41,878 nt of DNA from Micrococcales bacterium UBA4448 (lineage in GTDB: Bacteria > Actinomycetota > Actinomycetes > Actinomycetales > Microbacteriaceae). The translations under genes and the position numbers were made by a program. The notes beneath the pieces are model-generated. The model was given only the letters and a program-made list of their open reading frames with translations, searched no databases and was not told the DNA's origin. Location of the stretch: positions 802-42,679 of the forward strand of contig DGPE01000002.1 of the NCBI GenBank assembly GCA_002390305.1. The letters run 5' to 3'. The first letter of the stretch is position 1. Every line of letters begins with the position of its first letter. Of the stretch, positions 8,254 to 16,471 are shown one piece after another.

Positions 8254-8690
8254 GTCACTCCTAGTTTTGTGAGTTCGGATTCGATGGTTCCCGCTTTTGG
8301 CACGCCACCAACGCGGTATTTGATAACTCCAGCACTGTTTAGCACTAGAACAGTCGGTGTTTGTGTGATGTTAAAGTGTGCCGCGAGGTTTAGCCGGTCA
8401 GTGATGTCTGCTTCTATAAACAAAACATCGCCATTGCGGTATTCCAGCTTTGCAAGCGCTCTTCTAACACCTGGGCATTGGCCACAATACTGAGTGGAGA
8501 ACTGGACCAAGGTGGCAGTCTTGCCAAACGCGGTAACCGGATCGCCATTTTTTGACACTGCCAGTTTTTCTAGATTAATGCACTCGTTGCCGACTACTTT
8601 ATGGCCACGGCCGTGAAAAAATCTGTATGCCAGTCCTGCCGCTAGGCCAAGGCCAAGAAGCGAGAGGGTTAGCCATAGCGTGGAATCCAT
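8250..8690 (-). CDS. Membrane-anchored thioredoxin-like protein
   Basis: This 146-residue protein begins with one transmembrane anchor (about 5-24) followed by a thioredoxin fold. The active site is YCGQCPG with C69 and C72, and the cis-proline loop is TQTPTV with Pro112. The CGQC active site differs from the CGPC of housekeeping thioredoxin, which suggests a specialised oxidoreductase. With only a short linker after the anchor, the domain lies close to the membrane; the side cannot be decided firmly. It is cotranscribed with the DUF4395 gene. Its 80-bp upstream gap is shared with the divergent thyX gene. Confidence 0.88.
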   Translation of the reverse strand: MDSTLWLTLSLLGLGLAAGLAYRFFHGRGHKVVGNECINLEKLAVSKNGDPVTAFGKTATLVQFSTQYCGQCPGVRRALAKLEYRNGDVLFIEADITDRLNLAAHFNITQTPTVLVLNSAGVIKYRVGGVPKAGTIESELTKLGVT

Positions 8691-8758
8691 TTTCTTAAGC
8701 GTAGGCGATTGCCCCAGCCAATAACGGAGTGTTGCGCTTTTTTACTTTTGTCCTGGAA

Positions 8759-8764
8759 TAGGGT
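8759..8764 (+). promoter_or_regulatory. -10 element (TAGGGT) of a leaderless thyX promoter
   Basis: TAGGGT fits the TAnnnT form of actinobacterial -10 boxes and lies exactly six bases before the GTG start. This predicts that transcription begins at the start codon. No Shine-Dalgarno sequence is present. A clear -35 box is not visible. Confidence 0.5.
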
Positions 8765-8770
8765 TGTGAA

Positions 8771-9499
8771 GTGACCGAAATTGAATTCCGCAGTGATGTA
8801 ACAGTTGAACTGGTTCGTTCCAGCGCAAGAGATGCAGATGTGCTTTTTGCAGCCAGGGTTTCCACCCAGGGAGAACAGACCTTGGACGTGGCAATGAACC
8901 AAGATACCGAAGTTGAAAAGCGCGATAAGGGTCTGCTTAATTACCTCATGCGTGATCGTCACGGCTCACCTTTTGAGCACAACTCCATGACTTTTTACGT
9001 TCAGGCGCCAATTTTTGTATTTAGAGAATTCATGAGACACCGCATTGCCAGCTATAACGAGGAATCCGGTCGCTACCGCGAACTGAGGCCGGTTTTTTAT
9101 GTTCCGGGGCCGGAGCGCAAGCTCATTCAAGTCGGCAAGCCTGGTGCTTACGACTTTGAGGACGGCACCGTGGAACAGACTGCACTGGTGACACAAGAAA
9201 CCATGGCGGTCACTCGCAGCGCTTATGAGTCCTATAAGCGCATGCTGGAGGCGGGTGTTGCCAGGGAGGTTGCCAGAATCGTGCTGCCGGTAAATATCTA
9301 TTCGAGCATGTACGTCACAATGAATTCCAGGTCATTGATGAACTTCTTGTCGCTTCGCACCAAGCGCGAGGGCACTCACTTTCCATCTTTCCCACAGCGT
9401 GAAATTGAAATGTGTGCTGAGAAGATGGAAGACGCATGGGCGAAGTTAATGCCATTGAGCTATGAATCCTTCAACGAAAACGGTCGAGTAGCCCCTTAG
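8771..9499 (+). CDS. thyX: Flavin-dependent thymidylate synthase (ThyX)
   Basis: This 242-residue enzyme makes dTMP from dUMP with methylene-tetrahydrofolate and FAD/NADPH. It carries the diagnostic ThyX motif RHRIASYNEESGRY at residues 89-102 (consensus RHRxxSxNExSxRY), plus the SLMNFLSLRTKREG segment that holds substrate-binding serine and arginine residues. The tetrameric enzyme is unrelated to ThyA. The start is a GTG at 8771 preceded by no ribosome-binding site but by a well-placed -10 box, so the mRNA is probably leaderless. It lies next to dapA (34 bases apart), a pairing seen in many actinobacteria. Confidence 0.97.
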   Translation: MTEIEFRSDVTVELVRSSARDADVLFAARVSTQGEQTLDVAMNQDTEVEKRDKGLLNYLMRDRHGSPFEHNSMTFYVQAPIFVFREFMRHRIASYNEESGRYRELRPVFYVPGPERKLIQVGKPGAYDFEDGTVEQTALVTQETMAVTRSAYESYKRMLEAGVAREVARIVLPVNIYSSMYVTMNSRSLMNFLSLRTKREGTHFPSFPQREIEMCAEKMEDAWAKLMPLSYESFNENGRVAP

Positions 9500-9520
9500 T
9501 GCTGTGCACCCAGGTGGCGC

Positions 9521-9526
9521 TAGGCT
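9521..9526 (+). promoter_or_regulatory. -10 element (TAGGCT) of a leaderless dapA promoter
   Basis: TAGGCT ends seven bases before the A of the dapA ATG, so transcription should begin at the start codon. The sequence between thyX and dapA lacks a Shine-Dalgarno site. The same TAGGCT hexamer occurs upstream of infC and pnp. Confidence 0.55.
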
Positions 9527-9532
9527 ATCTGA

Positions 9533-10513
9533 ATGGCGATAGAACAAAGAGATGTTTTTGGGCAGGTGCTGGTTGCGCTTGTTACTCCAATGACCCCCGA
9601 CGGCGAAGTTGACTGGGCTGCGGGTGAAAAGCACATCGACTATGTAATTTCAAACGGCGCCGATGGCGTGGTCGTGACCGGCACCACCGGCGAGACTTCT
9701 ACCCTCACGGACGCCGAAAAGATTCGGTTGGTTCAGGTCGGTAAGTCGGTTGCTGCCGGCAGGGCCAAGATCATTACCGGGGGTGGCTCGAATGAGACCG
9801 CTCACGCGATTCAGCTTTATAAGGCCAGCGAAAAAGCCGGCGCCGATGGCGTCATGATCGTCACTCCCTATTACAACAAGCCCACTCAAGCCGGAATTCT
9901 TACTCACTTTAGAATGATTTCAGACGCCACCGATTTGCCGGTGATCCTTTATGACATTCCCGGTAGAACCGGAGTGGCTATCAGCTATGACACCTTTCAC
10001 AGGGCGGCAAAGCACCCGAACATAGTTGCCATCAAGGACGCTAAGGGTGACCTTGCTCAGGTTTCCAGGCTGCTGCTTGAAACCGGTCTTATGTATTTTT
10101 CAGGGGACGACCCCTACGTCTTGCCACACCTGTCTATTGGAGCTACCGGCCTGATTGGTGTTACAGCCAACATTGCACCGCACGCGTACCGAGCAATAGT
10201 TGATGCAACCAATAACAACGATTTTCATTCGGCTTTAGCCGTCCACAATGCGCTCGAGCCTTTGCAACGTGCGGTGATGACCCATGTTCCTGGAACGGTT
10301 GCTGCGAAGTATGTGCTCCACGGACTTGGTCTGATATCTTCTCCAAGAGTCCGGTTGCCACTGGTTGGGCCAGAGGACAGCGAGGCTGCTGCGATTGAGG
10401 CCGGAATTGATCAGGTGCTGAGTGTTCCAGGTTTAAGCTTTGATAATTTCCGACCTGATAGGAACGCCGCAGCCGGCGGAGCGCTGCCGAAAGTTGCCGG
10501 GACAACCAGATAG
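9533..10513 (+). CDS. dapA: 4-hydroxy-tetrahydrodipicolinate synthase
   Basis: This 326-residue TIM-barrel aldolase condenses pyruvate with aspartate semialdehyde, the first committed step to diaminopimelate and lysine. The GTTGETSTL loop (GxxGE), the catalytic tyrosine in MIVTPYYNKPTQ and the Schiff-base lysine K168 (VAIKDAKGD) are all present. The C-terminal end is longer than the E. coli enzyme. The stop codon TAG shares one base with the GTG start of the ribonuclease J gene (TAGTG), a dapA-rnj pairing found throughout actinobacteria. Confidence 0.97.
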   Translation: MAIEQRDVFGQVLVALVTPMTPDGEVDWAAGEKHIDYVISNGADGVVVTGTTGETSTLTDAEKIRLVQVGKSVAAGRAKIITGGGSNETAHAIQLYKASEKAGADGVMIVTPYYNKPTQAGILTHFRMISDATDLPVILYDIPGRTGVAISYDTFHRAAKHPNIVAIKDAKGDLAQVSRLLLETGLMYFSGDDPYVLPHLSIGATGLIGVTANIAPHAYRAIVDATNNNDFHSALAVHNALEPLQRAVMTHVPGTVAAKYVLHGLGLISSPRVRLPLVGPEDSEAAAIEAGIDQVLSVPGLSFDNFRPDRNAAAGGALPKVAGTTR

Positions 10514-12195
10514 TGGAACTTCTAACTCCCCCTGAGCTCAAGCGCGGAACACTTAGAATCATCCCACTTGGTGGCCTTGGCGAAATTGGTCGCAACATGA
10601 CCGTGTTTGAGCTCGATGAGCAGATAATGATAATTGACTGCGGCGTGCTTTTTCCCGAGGAGACTCAGCCGGGTGTGGATCTAATTCTCCCTGATTTCAG
10701 CTACCTAGAAGACAAGCTAGATCGCATTATCGGAATGGTTCTAACCCACGGTCACGAGGACCACATCGGTGGCGTGCCGTTTTTGCTCCGTCACAAAAAG
10801 GACATCCCAATTCTTGGTTCGAACTTGACGCTTGCCTTCCTGGAGGCAAAGCTCAAAGAGCATCGAATGACACCGCTTTCGCTCACTGTGAAAGAGGGGC
10901 AGGTTGAGAGGCTTGGACCCTTCGAGCTTGAATTCGTTGCGGTAAATCACTCGATTCCAGATTCGCTTGCGGTAATTATTAGAAGCTCCGCAGGGACAGT
11001 CTTGGCCACCGGTGATTTCAAGATGGATCAGCTGCCACTTGATGGTCGTCTCACTGATTTGCGCGCTTTTGCCAAGATTGGTGAAGAGGGCCTAGACCTT
11101 TTTATGGTCGACAGCACCAACGCCGATGTTCCCGGCTTCACACCGCTAGAGCGGGACATCGGACCGGTCATCGAAAACGTGATTGCTAAGACACCGGGCA
11201 AAGTGGTGGTTGCGTCTTTTAGCTCGCACGTCCACCGAATCCAGCAGGTTATCGATGCTGCCGCTGCAAACGGTCGCAAGGTTGTATTTGTAGGTCGCAG
11301 CATGGTGAGAAACATGACCATTGCCGAGGATCTTGGTTATCTAAGAGTTCCAGCGGGTCAGGTTGTTGATCTGAAGAAGGCTGGGGACATCCCAGATAGC
11401 AAAGTCGTCTACATGTCCACTGGCAGTCAGGGCGAGCCGATGGCAGTGCTTTCCAGAATTGCAAGGCAGGACCACCAGATTGAAATTGGCAGAGGCGATA
11501 CGGTCTTGCTCGCCAGCTCTTTGATCCCAGGCAATGAAAACGCGGTCTATCGAGTGATAGACGGGCTCACAAAAATAGGGGCAAATGTTGTCCATAAGGG
11601 CAATGCAAAGGTCCACGTCTCCGGACACGCAGCAGCCGGCGAATTGCTCTATTGCTACAACATTCTGAAGCCCAAAAACGTGCTGCCAATTCACGGTGAG
11701 TTCAGACACCTACGGGCAAATGCGGATCTTGCCATTAAGACCGGTGTTCCTGTCGAGAGAACTCTGCTGGCTGAAGACGGCGCCGTTATCGACATGGTGG
11801 ATGGTCTCTGCAGCATTGTTGGAAGAGTCAGCTGCGACATGCTTTACGTGGACGGCAAAACTGTTGGCAAAATTAGCGAGGATGACCTCAAAGACAGAAG
11901 GATATTGTCGGAGGAGGGCTTCATCTCGATCTTTGTTGTTGTTGATAAGGCCACCGGCGACATTGTTGAGGGCCCGGAAATTAAGGCAAGAGCCTATGCA
12001 GAAGAGGATCATGTTTTTGATGATATTTTGCCTCAAATTCGCACGGCTCTTATCGCAGCGGCTGCTCAGGGGACCAGAGACACTCATGCTTTCCAACAGG
12101 TGATTAGAAGAACCATCGGGACCTGGGTGTCAAGAGCGCACCGCAGGCGCCCGATGATCATTCCGATCGTTGTTTACTCTTCTCGCCCTGCCTAA
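10513..12195 (+). CDS. rnj: Ribonuclease J (metallo-beta-lactamase/beta-CASP nuclease)
   Basis: This 560-residue zinc-dependent nuclease combines 5'-3' exonuclease and endonuclease activity in RNA maturation and decay. The core motif HGHEDH occurs at residues 79-84 (THGHEDHIGG), preceded by the DCG motif (MIIDCGVLFPE). The beta-CASP motifs follow: STNADVPGFTPLE, SFSSHVHRIQQ, then LPIHGEFRHLRANADLA. A C-terminal domain typical of RNase J ends the protein. GTG start at 10513 overlaps the dapA stop by one base, so translation is coupled. With pnp in the same window, two of the main RNA-degrading enzymes are encoded here. Confidence 0.96.
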   Translation: MELLTPPELKRGTLRIIPLGGLGEIGRNMTVFELDEQIMIIDCGVLFPEETQPGVDLILPDFSYLEDKLDRIIGMVLTHGHEDHIGGVPFLLRHKKDIPILGSNLTLAFLEAKLKEHRMTPLSLTVKEGQVERLGPFELEFVAVNHSIPDSLAVIIRSSAGTVLATGDFKMDQLPLDGRLTDLRAFAKIGEEGLDLFMVDSTNADVPGFTPLERDIGPVIENVIAKTPGKVVVASFSSHVHRIQQVIDAAAANGRKVVFVGRSMVRNMTIAEDLGYLRVPAGQVVDLKKAGDIPDSKVVYMSTGSQGEPMAVLSRIARQDHQIEIGRGDTVLLASSLIPGNENAVYRVIDGLTKIGANVVHKGNAKVHVSGHAAAGELLYCYNILKPKNVLPIHGEFRHLRANADLAIKTGVPVERTLLAEDGAVIDMVDGLCSIVGRVSCDMLYVDGKTVGKISEDDLKDRRILSEEGFISIFVVVDKATGDIVEGPEIKARAYAEEDHVFDDILPQIRTALIAAAAQGTRDTHAFQQVIRRTIGTWVSRAHRRRPMIIPIVVYSSRPA

Positions 12196-12218
12196 CTGGG
12201 TTTTTGCCAATAGATTGC

Positions 12219-12224
12219 TAGTTT
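12219..12224 (+). promoter_or_regulatory. -10 element (TAGTTT) of a leaderless ftsK promoter
   Basis: TAGTTT is followed by six bases and then the ftsK ATG, the same spacing as for thyX, dapA and hisC. No ribosome-binding site lies before the ATG. An overlapping alternative TAGATT occurs at 12211-12216. Confidence 0.45.
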
Positions 12225-12230
12225 TTCCTC

Positions 12231-14759
12231 ATGGCTACAAAGACTCCACCTCCGCGCCGTTCGGCCTCAAGGGCTAGGCCCAAAAGGGCCTCGACTGCAA
12301 GACCCAGGGCTGCTGCGCCCAGGTCAAAAGCTACTGTTGGCGCGGGTGCGAAACTGACAACCGGATATTTAGCCGTTGCTCATTTTTTTGGTGGAATCAT
12401 CAGAGCCTTTAGCACCGAGAAACTGGCCAGGGAAGACCGCCGAGACGGCGCTCCATTTTTTCTGCTGCTGTTGAGTGTCGCAGGTGGCCTAAATGCCTGG
12501 TTCTTAATTCAAGAGCCCTGGGCGCAGATTGCTCACAATTACAGCTTTGGCATGTTGTTTGGACTGGTTTCCTATGCACTGCCAGTTATCTTTTTTGGTT
12601 ACGCGCTGTATTTGTTTCGGCATCCCGCTTCGGTTCGTGACAGTTCTAGATTCGCACTCGGCTTCTGGTTATTTCTTTCTGTGATTTCCGGATTCTTCCA
12701 TGTTTTCTCTTCATTGCCATCGCCGCAGGAAGGTGTAGACGCAATTGCTCAGGCTGGCGGCCTGTTTGGATGGCTGATCGGTGGACCGCTGGTAAGCGTG
12801 CTGAGTGTTTATGGGGCAGTTCCTGCGCTGCTGCTGCTGGCCATAATTGCCGCTCTGGTGATGACCGGTACCGCACCAAATAAAGTGCTGGAGAACCTAA
12901 AAAGACTCTACGGCTACCTTTTTGGCCAAAAAAACCCGGAGTCAGAAACCGACGCTTTTGATGCCAGGAAATCGAACTGGTGGAAAAGAGAAAAGGATTC
13001 GGATCCAGCATTCGATTCCCCAGTTGTTGGTGACATAGCCGAATTCATCGAAGAAGACCTCGCTGCGGAAATTCTCGAGGTTGCCCCCGTTGAAGATATT
13101 GCAGATGAAGAGCCAGAATTCTTCTCACAGGAAGAGGGCCTAACCGAGCCGATAGAAATTCCAAAGGCGGAAAAGGTCAAGCGCCCCTACCTCTTGCCAG
13201 CTCCGGGGCTTTTGGCCGCTGGCACCACTCCCAAGACCAAGTCCGCTGCGAATGAGCTGATAGTCAAGGCCATCAACGATGTTTTCAAGGAGTTTGACAT
13301 TCAGGCTAGGGTGTCTGATTTTCAGCGCGGTCCAACGGTGAGCCGTTATGAGGTGGAACTGGCGCCGGGAGTGAAGGTGGAGGCGGTCACTCGCTTGACC
13401 AATAACATCAGCTACGCGGTCGCCTCTAACGAAGTCAGAATCTTGGCTCCAATCCCAGGTAAGAGTGCCATCGGTATTGAAATCCCAAACACCGATCGGG
13501 AAATCGTCTCGCTCGGAGACGTTTTGAAATCGAAGAGCGCAACCGGTGTGCAGCACCCACTCACGATCGGTGTCGGTAAAGATGTCGAGGGTGGGTTCTT
13601 GGTTGCAAACCTCGCAAAAATGCCTCACCTATTGGTGGCGGGTGCCACCGGAGCCGGTAAGTCAAGCTTTGTAAACTCCATGATTTGTTCAATTTTGATG
13701 CGCGCAACCCCGGCTGAGGTGCGAATGGTTCTGGTTGACCCGAAGCGGGTTGAGCTATCGGTTTATCAGGGCGTCCCGCACCTGGTCACACCGATTATTA
13801 CCAACCCTAAGAAAGCTGCGGAAGCACTTCAGTGGGTGGTCCGCGAGATGGACTCGCGTTACGACGATTTGGCATCGTTTGGGTTTAAGCACATTGATGA
13901 TTTCAACAGGGCAGTAGTCGCTGGAACAATTAGGGTCCCGGATGGATCTAAGCGGGAATTGCAGCCCTACCCCTACTTGCTGGTTGTGGTCGATGAGCTA
14001 GCGGATTTGATGATTGTCGCCCCGCGTGATGTTGAAGATTCGGTGGTTCGAATAACGCAGTTGGCAAGAGCATCTGGAATCCACTTGGTGCTTGCAACCC
14101 AGCGACCATCGGTCGATGTGGTGACTGGCCTGATCAAAGCAAATGTGCCCTCAAGGCTTGCCTTTTCGGTGTCATCGGTCACTGACTCTCGGGTGATTCT
14201 TGATCAGCCAGGCGCCGAGAAACTGGTTGGGCAGGGAGATGCGCTGTTTGCTCCCATGGGCACTAATAAAGCCCTGCGGGTGCAAGGAGCATGGGTCTCC
14301 GAGGACGAAATGCAGAAGATTGTTGATCACGTCAAGGCTCAGATGGACCCTGATTATCGAAGCGATGTTACCCAGCACGCCGCGAGCAAAGTGATTGACA
14401 GCGATATCGGTGATGACTTAGAGGTGCTGCTGGCTGCTTGCGATCTAATCGTGAACTCGCAGTTTGGTTCTACATCTATGCTGCAGCGAAAGCTTCGAGT
14501 GGGATTCGCCAAAGCTGGCCGATTGATGGACCTGCTGGAATCTAGGGGAGTGGTCGGACCATCAGAGGGCTCAAAGGCAAGAGATGTGCTGGTTCGCCCG
14601 GATGATCTTCCAGCTCTGCTTGCAAAGCTGAGCGGTCAAACTACCGCTGTCGTAGAAGGTGACACAGGTCACGCTCAATCAGGCTCACCTGCATCTGGTA
14701 GCGATGACGAGCCAGACGAAGACGCGTGGCAGCTGACCGGCAGGCGTGATGAGTTCTAA
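12231..14759 (+). CDS. ftsK: DNA translocase FtsK/SpoIIIE
   Basis: This 842-residue protein pumps chromosomal DNA through the closing septum. It starts with a basic Ala/Arg/Pro-rich stretch (about 1-45), then several transmembrane segments (about 70-220), an acidic linker (about 235-310), the alpha domain, and the RecA-like motor. Walker A is GATGAGKSS, starting at residue 471, and Walker B is LLVVVDELADLM; the TQRPSVDVVTG segment is also typical. The C-terminal gamma (winged-helix) domain at about 730-790, with FGSTSMLQRKLRVGFAKAGR, reads KOPS-like polarity signals. The acidic tail is shorter than in E. coli. It overlaps pgsA by 11 bases. Confidence 0.97.
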   Translation: MATKTPPPRRSASRARPKRASTARPRAAAPRSKATVGAGAKLTTGYLAVAHFFGGIIRAFSTEKLAREDRRDGAPFFLLLLSVAGGLNAWFLIQEPWAQIAHNYSFGMLFGLVSYALPVIFFGYALYLFRHPASVRDSSRFALGFWLFLSVISGFFHVFSSLPSPQEGVDAIAQAGGLFGWLIGGPLVSVLSVYGAVPALLLLAIIAALVMTGTAPNKVLENLKRLYGYLFGQKNPESETDAFDARKSNWWKREKDSDPAFDSPVVGDIAEFIEEDLAAEILEVAPVEDIADEEPEFFSQEEGLTEPIEIPKAEKVKRPYLLPAPGLLAAGTTPKTKSAANELIVKAINDVFKEFDIQARVSDFQRGPTVSRYEVELAPGVKVEAVTRLTNNISYAVASNEVRILAPIPGKSAIGIEIPNTDREIVSLGDVLKSKSATGVQHPLTIGVGKDVEGGFLVANLAKMPHLLVAGATGAGKSSFVNSMICSILMRATPAEVRMVLVDPKRVELSVYQGVPHLVTPIITNPKKAAEALQWVVREMDSRYDDLASFGFKHIDDFNRAVVAGTIRVPDGSKRELQPYPYLLVVVDELADLMIVAPRDVEDSVVRITQLARASGIHLVLATQRPSVDVVTGLIKANVPSRLAFSVSSVTDSRVILDQPGAEKLVGQGDALFAPMGTNKALRVQGAWVSEDEMQKIVDHVKAQMDPDYRSDVTQHAASKVIDSDIGDDLEVLLAACDLIVNSQFGSTSMLQRKLRVGFAKAGRLMDLLESRGVVGPSEGSKARDVLVRPDDLPALLAKLSGQTTAVVEGDTGHAQSGSPASGSDDEPDEDAWQLTGRRDEF

Positions 14760-15297
14760 TAGTTTTTTATACCGGCAAACCCCAAACCTGATCACCTTGT
14801 CCAGATTGGCAATGGTGCCAATCGTGCTCTGGTTAGTTTTGGACTACTGGGATTTTTGGGGGAGATTTATCGCCCTGGTGCTGCTGGTGCTGGCAGCTTC
14901 GACCGATGGGATTGACGGAGCGATTGCCAGGAAAAGAAACTTAGTTTCGGACCTTGGAAAACTTCTAGATCCGATTGCCGATAAGGCGCTTTTGTCGGGG
15001 TCGTTGATCGCACTTTCGATTCAGGGTGCAGTCCCATGGGTTGCGACCGCGCTAATACTTGCCAGGGAGCTTTTTATCACGGTTTATCGCCTCGTTGTTG
15101 CCAAGAAGCGTGTGATTGGGGCAACCGGTGGTGGAAAGTTTAAAACCGTGATGCAGATCATTGCGGTCTCGCTTTTGCTGGCGCCGTTCGAGGCACTGGG
15201 CGCTTGGTTTGTGGGGCTGGGCCAGGCCGTGCTGTGGTTTACCGTAGTGCTGACCCTGTGGTCTGGAGTGAAAATCCTGTGGCCGAGCAAGTTATAG
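14749..15297 (+). CDS. pgsA: CDP-diacylglycerol-glycerol-3-phosphate 3-phosphatidyltransferase
   Basis: This 182-residue membrane enzyme makes phosphatidylglycerol phosphate from CDP-diacylglycerol and glycerol-3-phosphate. The CDP-alcohol phosphotransferase signature DGIDGAIARKRNLVSDLG followed by KLLDPIADK fits the D-x2-D-G-x2-A-R-x8-G-x3-D-x3-D pattern. Four to six membrane helices surround it. The start may be the ATG at 14749 or the GTG one codon before; both lie inside the end of ftsK, so the genes are coupled. Position after ftsK and before cinA is conserved in actinobacteria. Assignment to PgsA over cardiolipin or inositol relatives rests on this context and length. Confidence 0.92.
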   Translation: MSSNSFLYRQTPNLITLSRLAMVPIVLWLVLDYWDFWGRFIALVLLVLAASTDGIDGAIARKRNLVSDLGKLLDPIADKALLSGSLIALSIQGAVPWVATALILARELFITVYRLVVAKKRVIGATGGGKFKTVMQIIAVSLLLAPFEALGAWFVGLGQAVLWFTVVLTLWSGVKILWPSKL

Positions 15298-15764
15298 CCC
15301 TTTGCCGGGAGCAGGAGCTGTTCATCGCTACTGCTGAGTCGTTGACCGGAGGACTGTTGGCTTCGGAGCTGATTTCCATTCCGGGTGCGTCGGATGTGGT
15401 CTTGGGATCGGTTGTTGCCTACCGGGATGTGATTAAGCAGCAATTGCTCGGAGTATCGGCTCAGCTGATTGCAAATCAGGGAACTGTTGACGCAGAGGTA
15501 TGCGCTCAAATGGCTCAGGGGGTGCGGGAAAAATTCGCGAAGGCGAGTGCCCTCGATGTTTCTTCGGTAATCGGAGTATCAACTACTGGATTAGCTGGGC
15601 CAGAGGATTCACCGGGGCACAGGGCTGGTGAGGTCTTTATCGGAATCAGCTCACACCGGGGAATAACGGTCTTTAGTGAATTCTTTTCAGGCTCGAGAAA
15701 TGAGATAAGAAGCGCAAGCGTTGCGCGTGCGATCGAAATACTCAGGGAACATTTGAGCCGTTAG
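15279..15764 (+). CDS. CinA C-terminal domain protein (nicotinamide-nucleotide amidohydrolase type)
   Basis: This 161-residue protein is the stand-alone CinA C-terminal domain (PncC-like), which in studied relatives deamidates nicotinamide mononucleotide in pyridine-nucleotide recycling. Diagnostic stretches are TAESLTGGLLASELISIPGAS, with the catalytic serine and lysine region VVAYRDVIKQQLLGV, and STTGLAGPEDSPGHRAGEVFIG. The N-terminal MoCF-like domain of full CinA is absent. The start is set at the GTG at 15279 (protein V-A-E-Q-V), with GGAG about ten bases upstream; a longer reading at 15204 adds a stretch unlike the family. It overlaps pgsA by 19 bases. Confidence 0.88.
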   Translation: MAEQVIALCREQELFIATAESLTGGLLASELISIPGASDVVLGSVVAYRDVIKQQLLGVSAQLIANQGTVDAEVCAQMAQGVREKFAKASALDVSSVIGVSTTGLAGPEDSPGHRAGEVFIGISSHRGITVFSEFFSGSRNEIRSASVARAIEILREHLSR

Positions 15765-15806
15765 GTTTGTTATCCATCAGGAAACATTCAGACAGTTTTA
15801 CTAAAT

Positions 15807-15824
15807 TTGTCGCTAACAGCCGAT
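15807..15824 (+). promoter_or_regulatory. Candidate ClgR operator upstream of clgR
   Basis: TTGTCGCTAACAGC matches the left and middle of the known actinobacterial ClgR consensus (WNNWCGCYNANRGCG), but the last G is C and the right flank is poor. It sits about 25-40 bases before the clgR start, a place suited to autoregulation. A TAGATT box follows at 15824-15829. Confidence 0.35.
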
Positions 15825-15846
15825 AGATTATTGGCCAGGAGGAAAC

Positions 15847-16164
15847 TTGGTACTGCTTAGACATGAAATTGGTGATGTGCTTCGCAATCACCGACTCGAA
15901 CAGGGTCAGACCTTGAGACAGGTTGCGGCTAGGGCGTCAGTTGCGCTCGGTTACCTATCCGAGGTCGAACGTGGTCAAAAGGAAGCCTCCTCCGAAATCT
16001 TGGCTTCCGTTACAGAAGCCCTTAACGTTCCACTCGCACAACTGCTTCGTGAAGTTTCTGATCGAGTTGCCACCTCCGAGGGTCTATTCGAAGACAACAC
16101 TTTCATTCCGGACACGGTTCCGGATGCTTTTGTTGCCGAAGCAGACCTCTTTTCACGTCAGTAA
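15847..16164 (+). CDS. clgR: ClgR-type helix-turn-helix transcriptional regulator
   Basis: This is a 105-residue XRE-family regulator. The helix-turn-helix spans about residues 9-62: RNHRLEQGQTLRQVAARASV, then ALGYLSEVERGQKEASSEIL. The second part matches ClgR/PopR, which activates clp protease genes, and clgR itself, in actinobacteria. The TTG start at 15847 follows AGGAGG at 15838-15843. In this lineage the gene regularly precedes DUF3046 and recA, as here. The C-terminal residues (ADLFSRQ) are hydrophobic-tailed; in studied ClgR the C-terminus serves as a Clp degradation signal, which would be inference here. Confidence 0.9.
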   Translation: MVLLRHEIGDVLRNHRLEQGQTLRQVAARASVALGYLSEVERGQKEASSEILASVTEALNVPLAQLLREVSDRVATSEGLFEDNTFIPDTVPDAFVAEADLFSRQ

Positions 16165-16200
16165 ATAAGTCCGAGTAATCAGGCCTCCTTTAGTTCTCCA

Positions 16201-16431
16201 GTGAAGTTATCTCAATTTCGACAGCTAGCGGATGATGAATTTGGAAAAGCTTTCGCGGCAGTCGTTCTTGCCGACACGCGCTTGACTGCAAGCTCTGATA
16301 AAACCCCTCTGGAGCTTATTTCGGAGGGTGAAGACCCGAAAGATGTCTGGCTCACACTCTGCTTACATCTGGGCATCCCCAAAGAGCGTTGGCACGGAAA
16401 GCCCAAGACAAAGCAACACGCCGAAAAGTAA
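16201..16431 (+). CDS. DUF3046 protein
   Basis: This 76-residue small protein begins MKLSQFRQLADDEFGKAFA and ends with a basic tail after KERWHGK, the pattern of the DUF3046 family. Members are found almost only in actinobacteria, between clgR and recA, and no function is known to me. The GTG start lies 36 bases after clgR. The ribosome-binding site is weak. The SOS box for recA begins five bases after its stop, so recA can be transcribed independently. Confidence 0.87.
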   Translation: MKLSQFRQLADDEFGKAFAAVVLADTRLTASSDKTPLELISEGEDPKDVWLTLCLHLGIPKERWHGKPKTKQHAEK

Positions 16432-16435
16432 TCAT

Positions 16436-16451
16436 TCGAAATTTTGTTCGA
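16436..16451 (+). promoter_or_regulatory. LexA (SOS) box upstream of recA
   Basis: TCGAAATTTTGTTCGA differs from the actinobacterial/Gram-positive LexA consensus TCGAAC-N4-GTTCGA at one position. It lies about 130 bases before recA and near possible -10 boxes TAGTGT (16457-16462) and TTATAA (16462-16467), so LexA bound here would block the recA promoter. Confidence 0.85.
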
Positions 16452-16471
16452 ACGCTTAGTGTTATAAACAG

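Noticed and set aside
13140..13628. Minus-strand frame of 162 codons opposite ftsK
   Set aside because: Opposite conserved FtsK sequence and lacking recognisable protein features.
15084..15509. Minus-strand reading frame of 141 codons opposite pgsA/cinA
   Set aside because: Lies antisense to two well-recognised genes, has no family motif and no ribosome site; it is a shadow of real codons.
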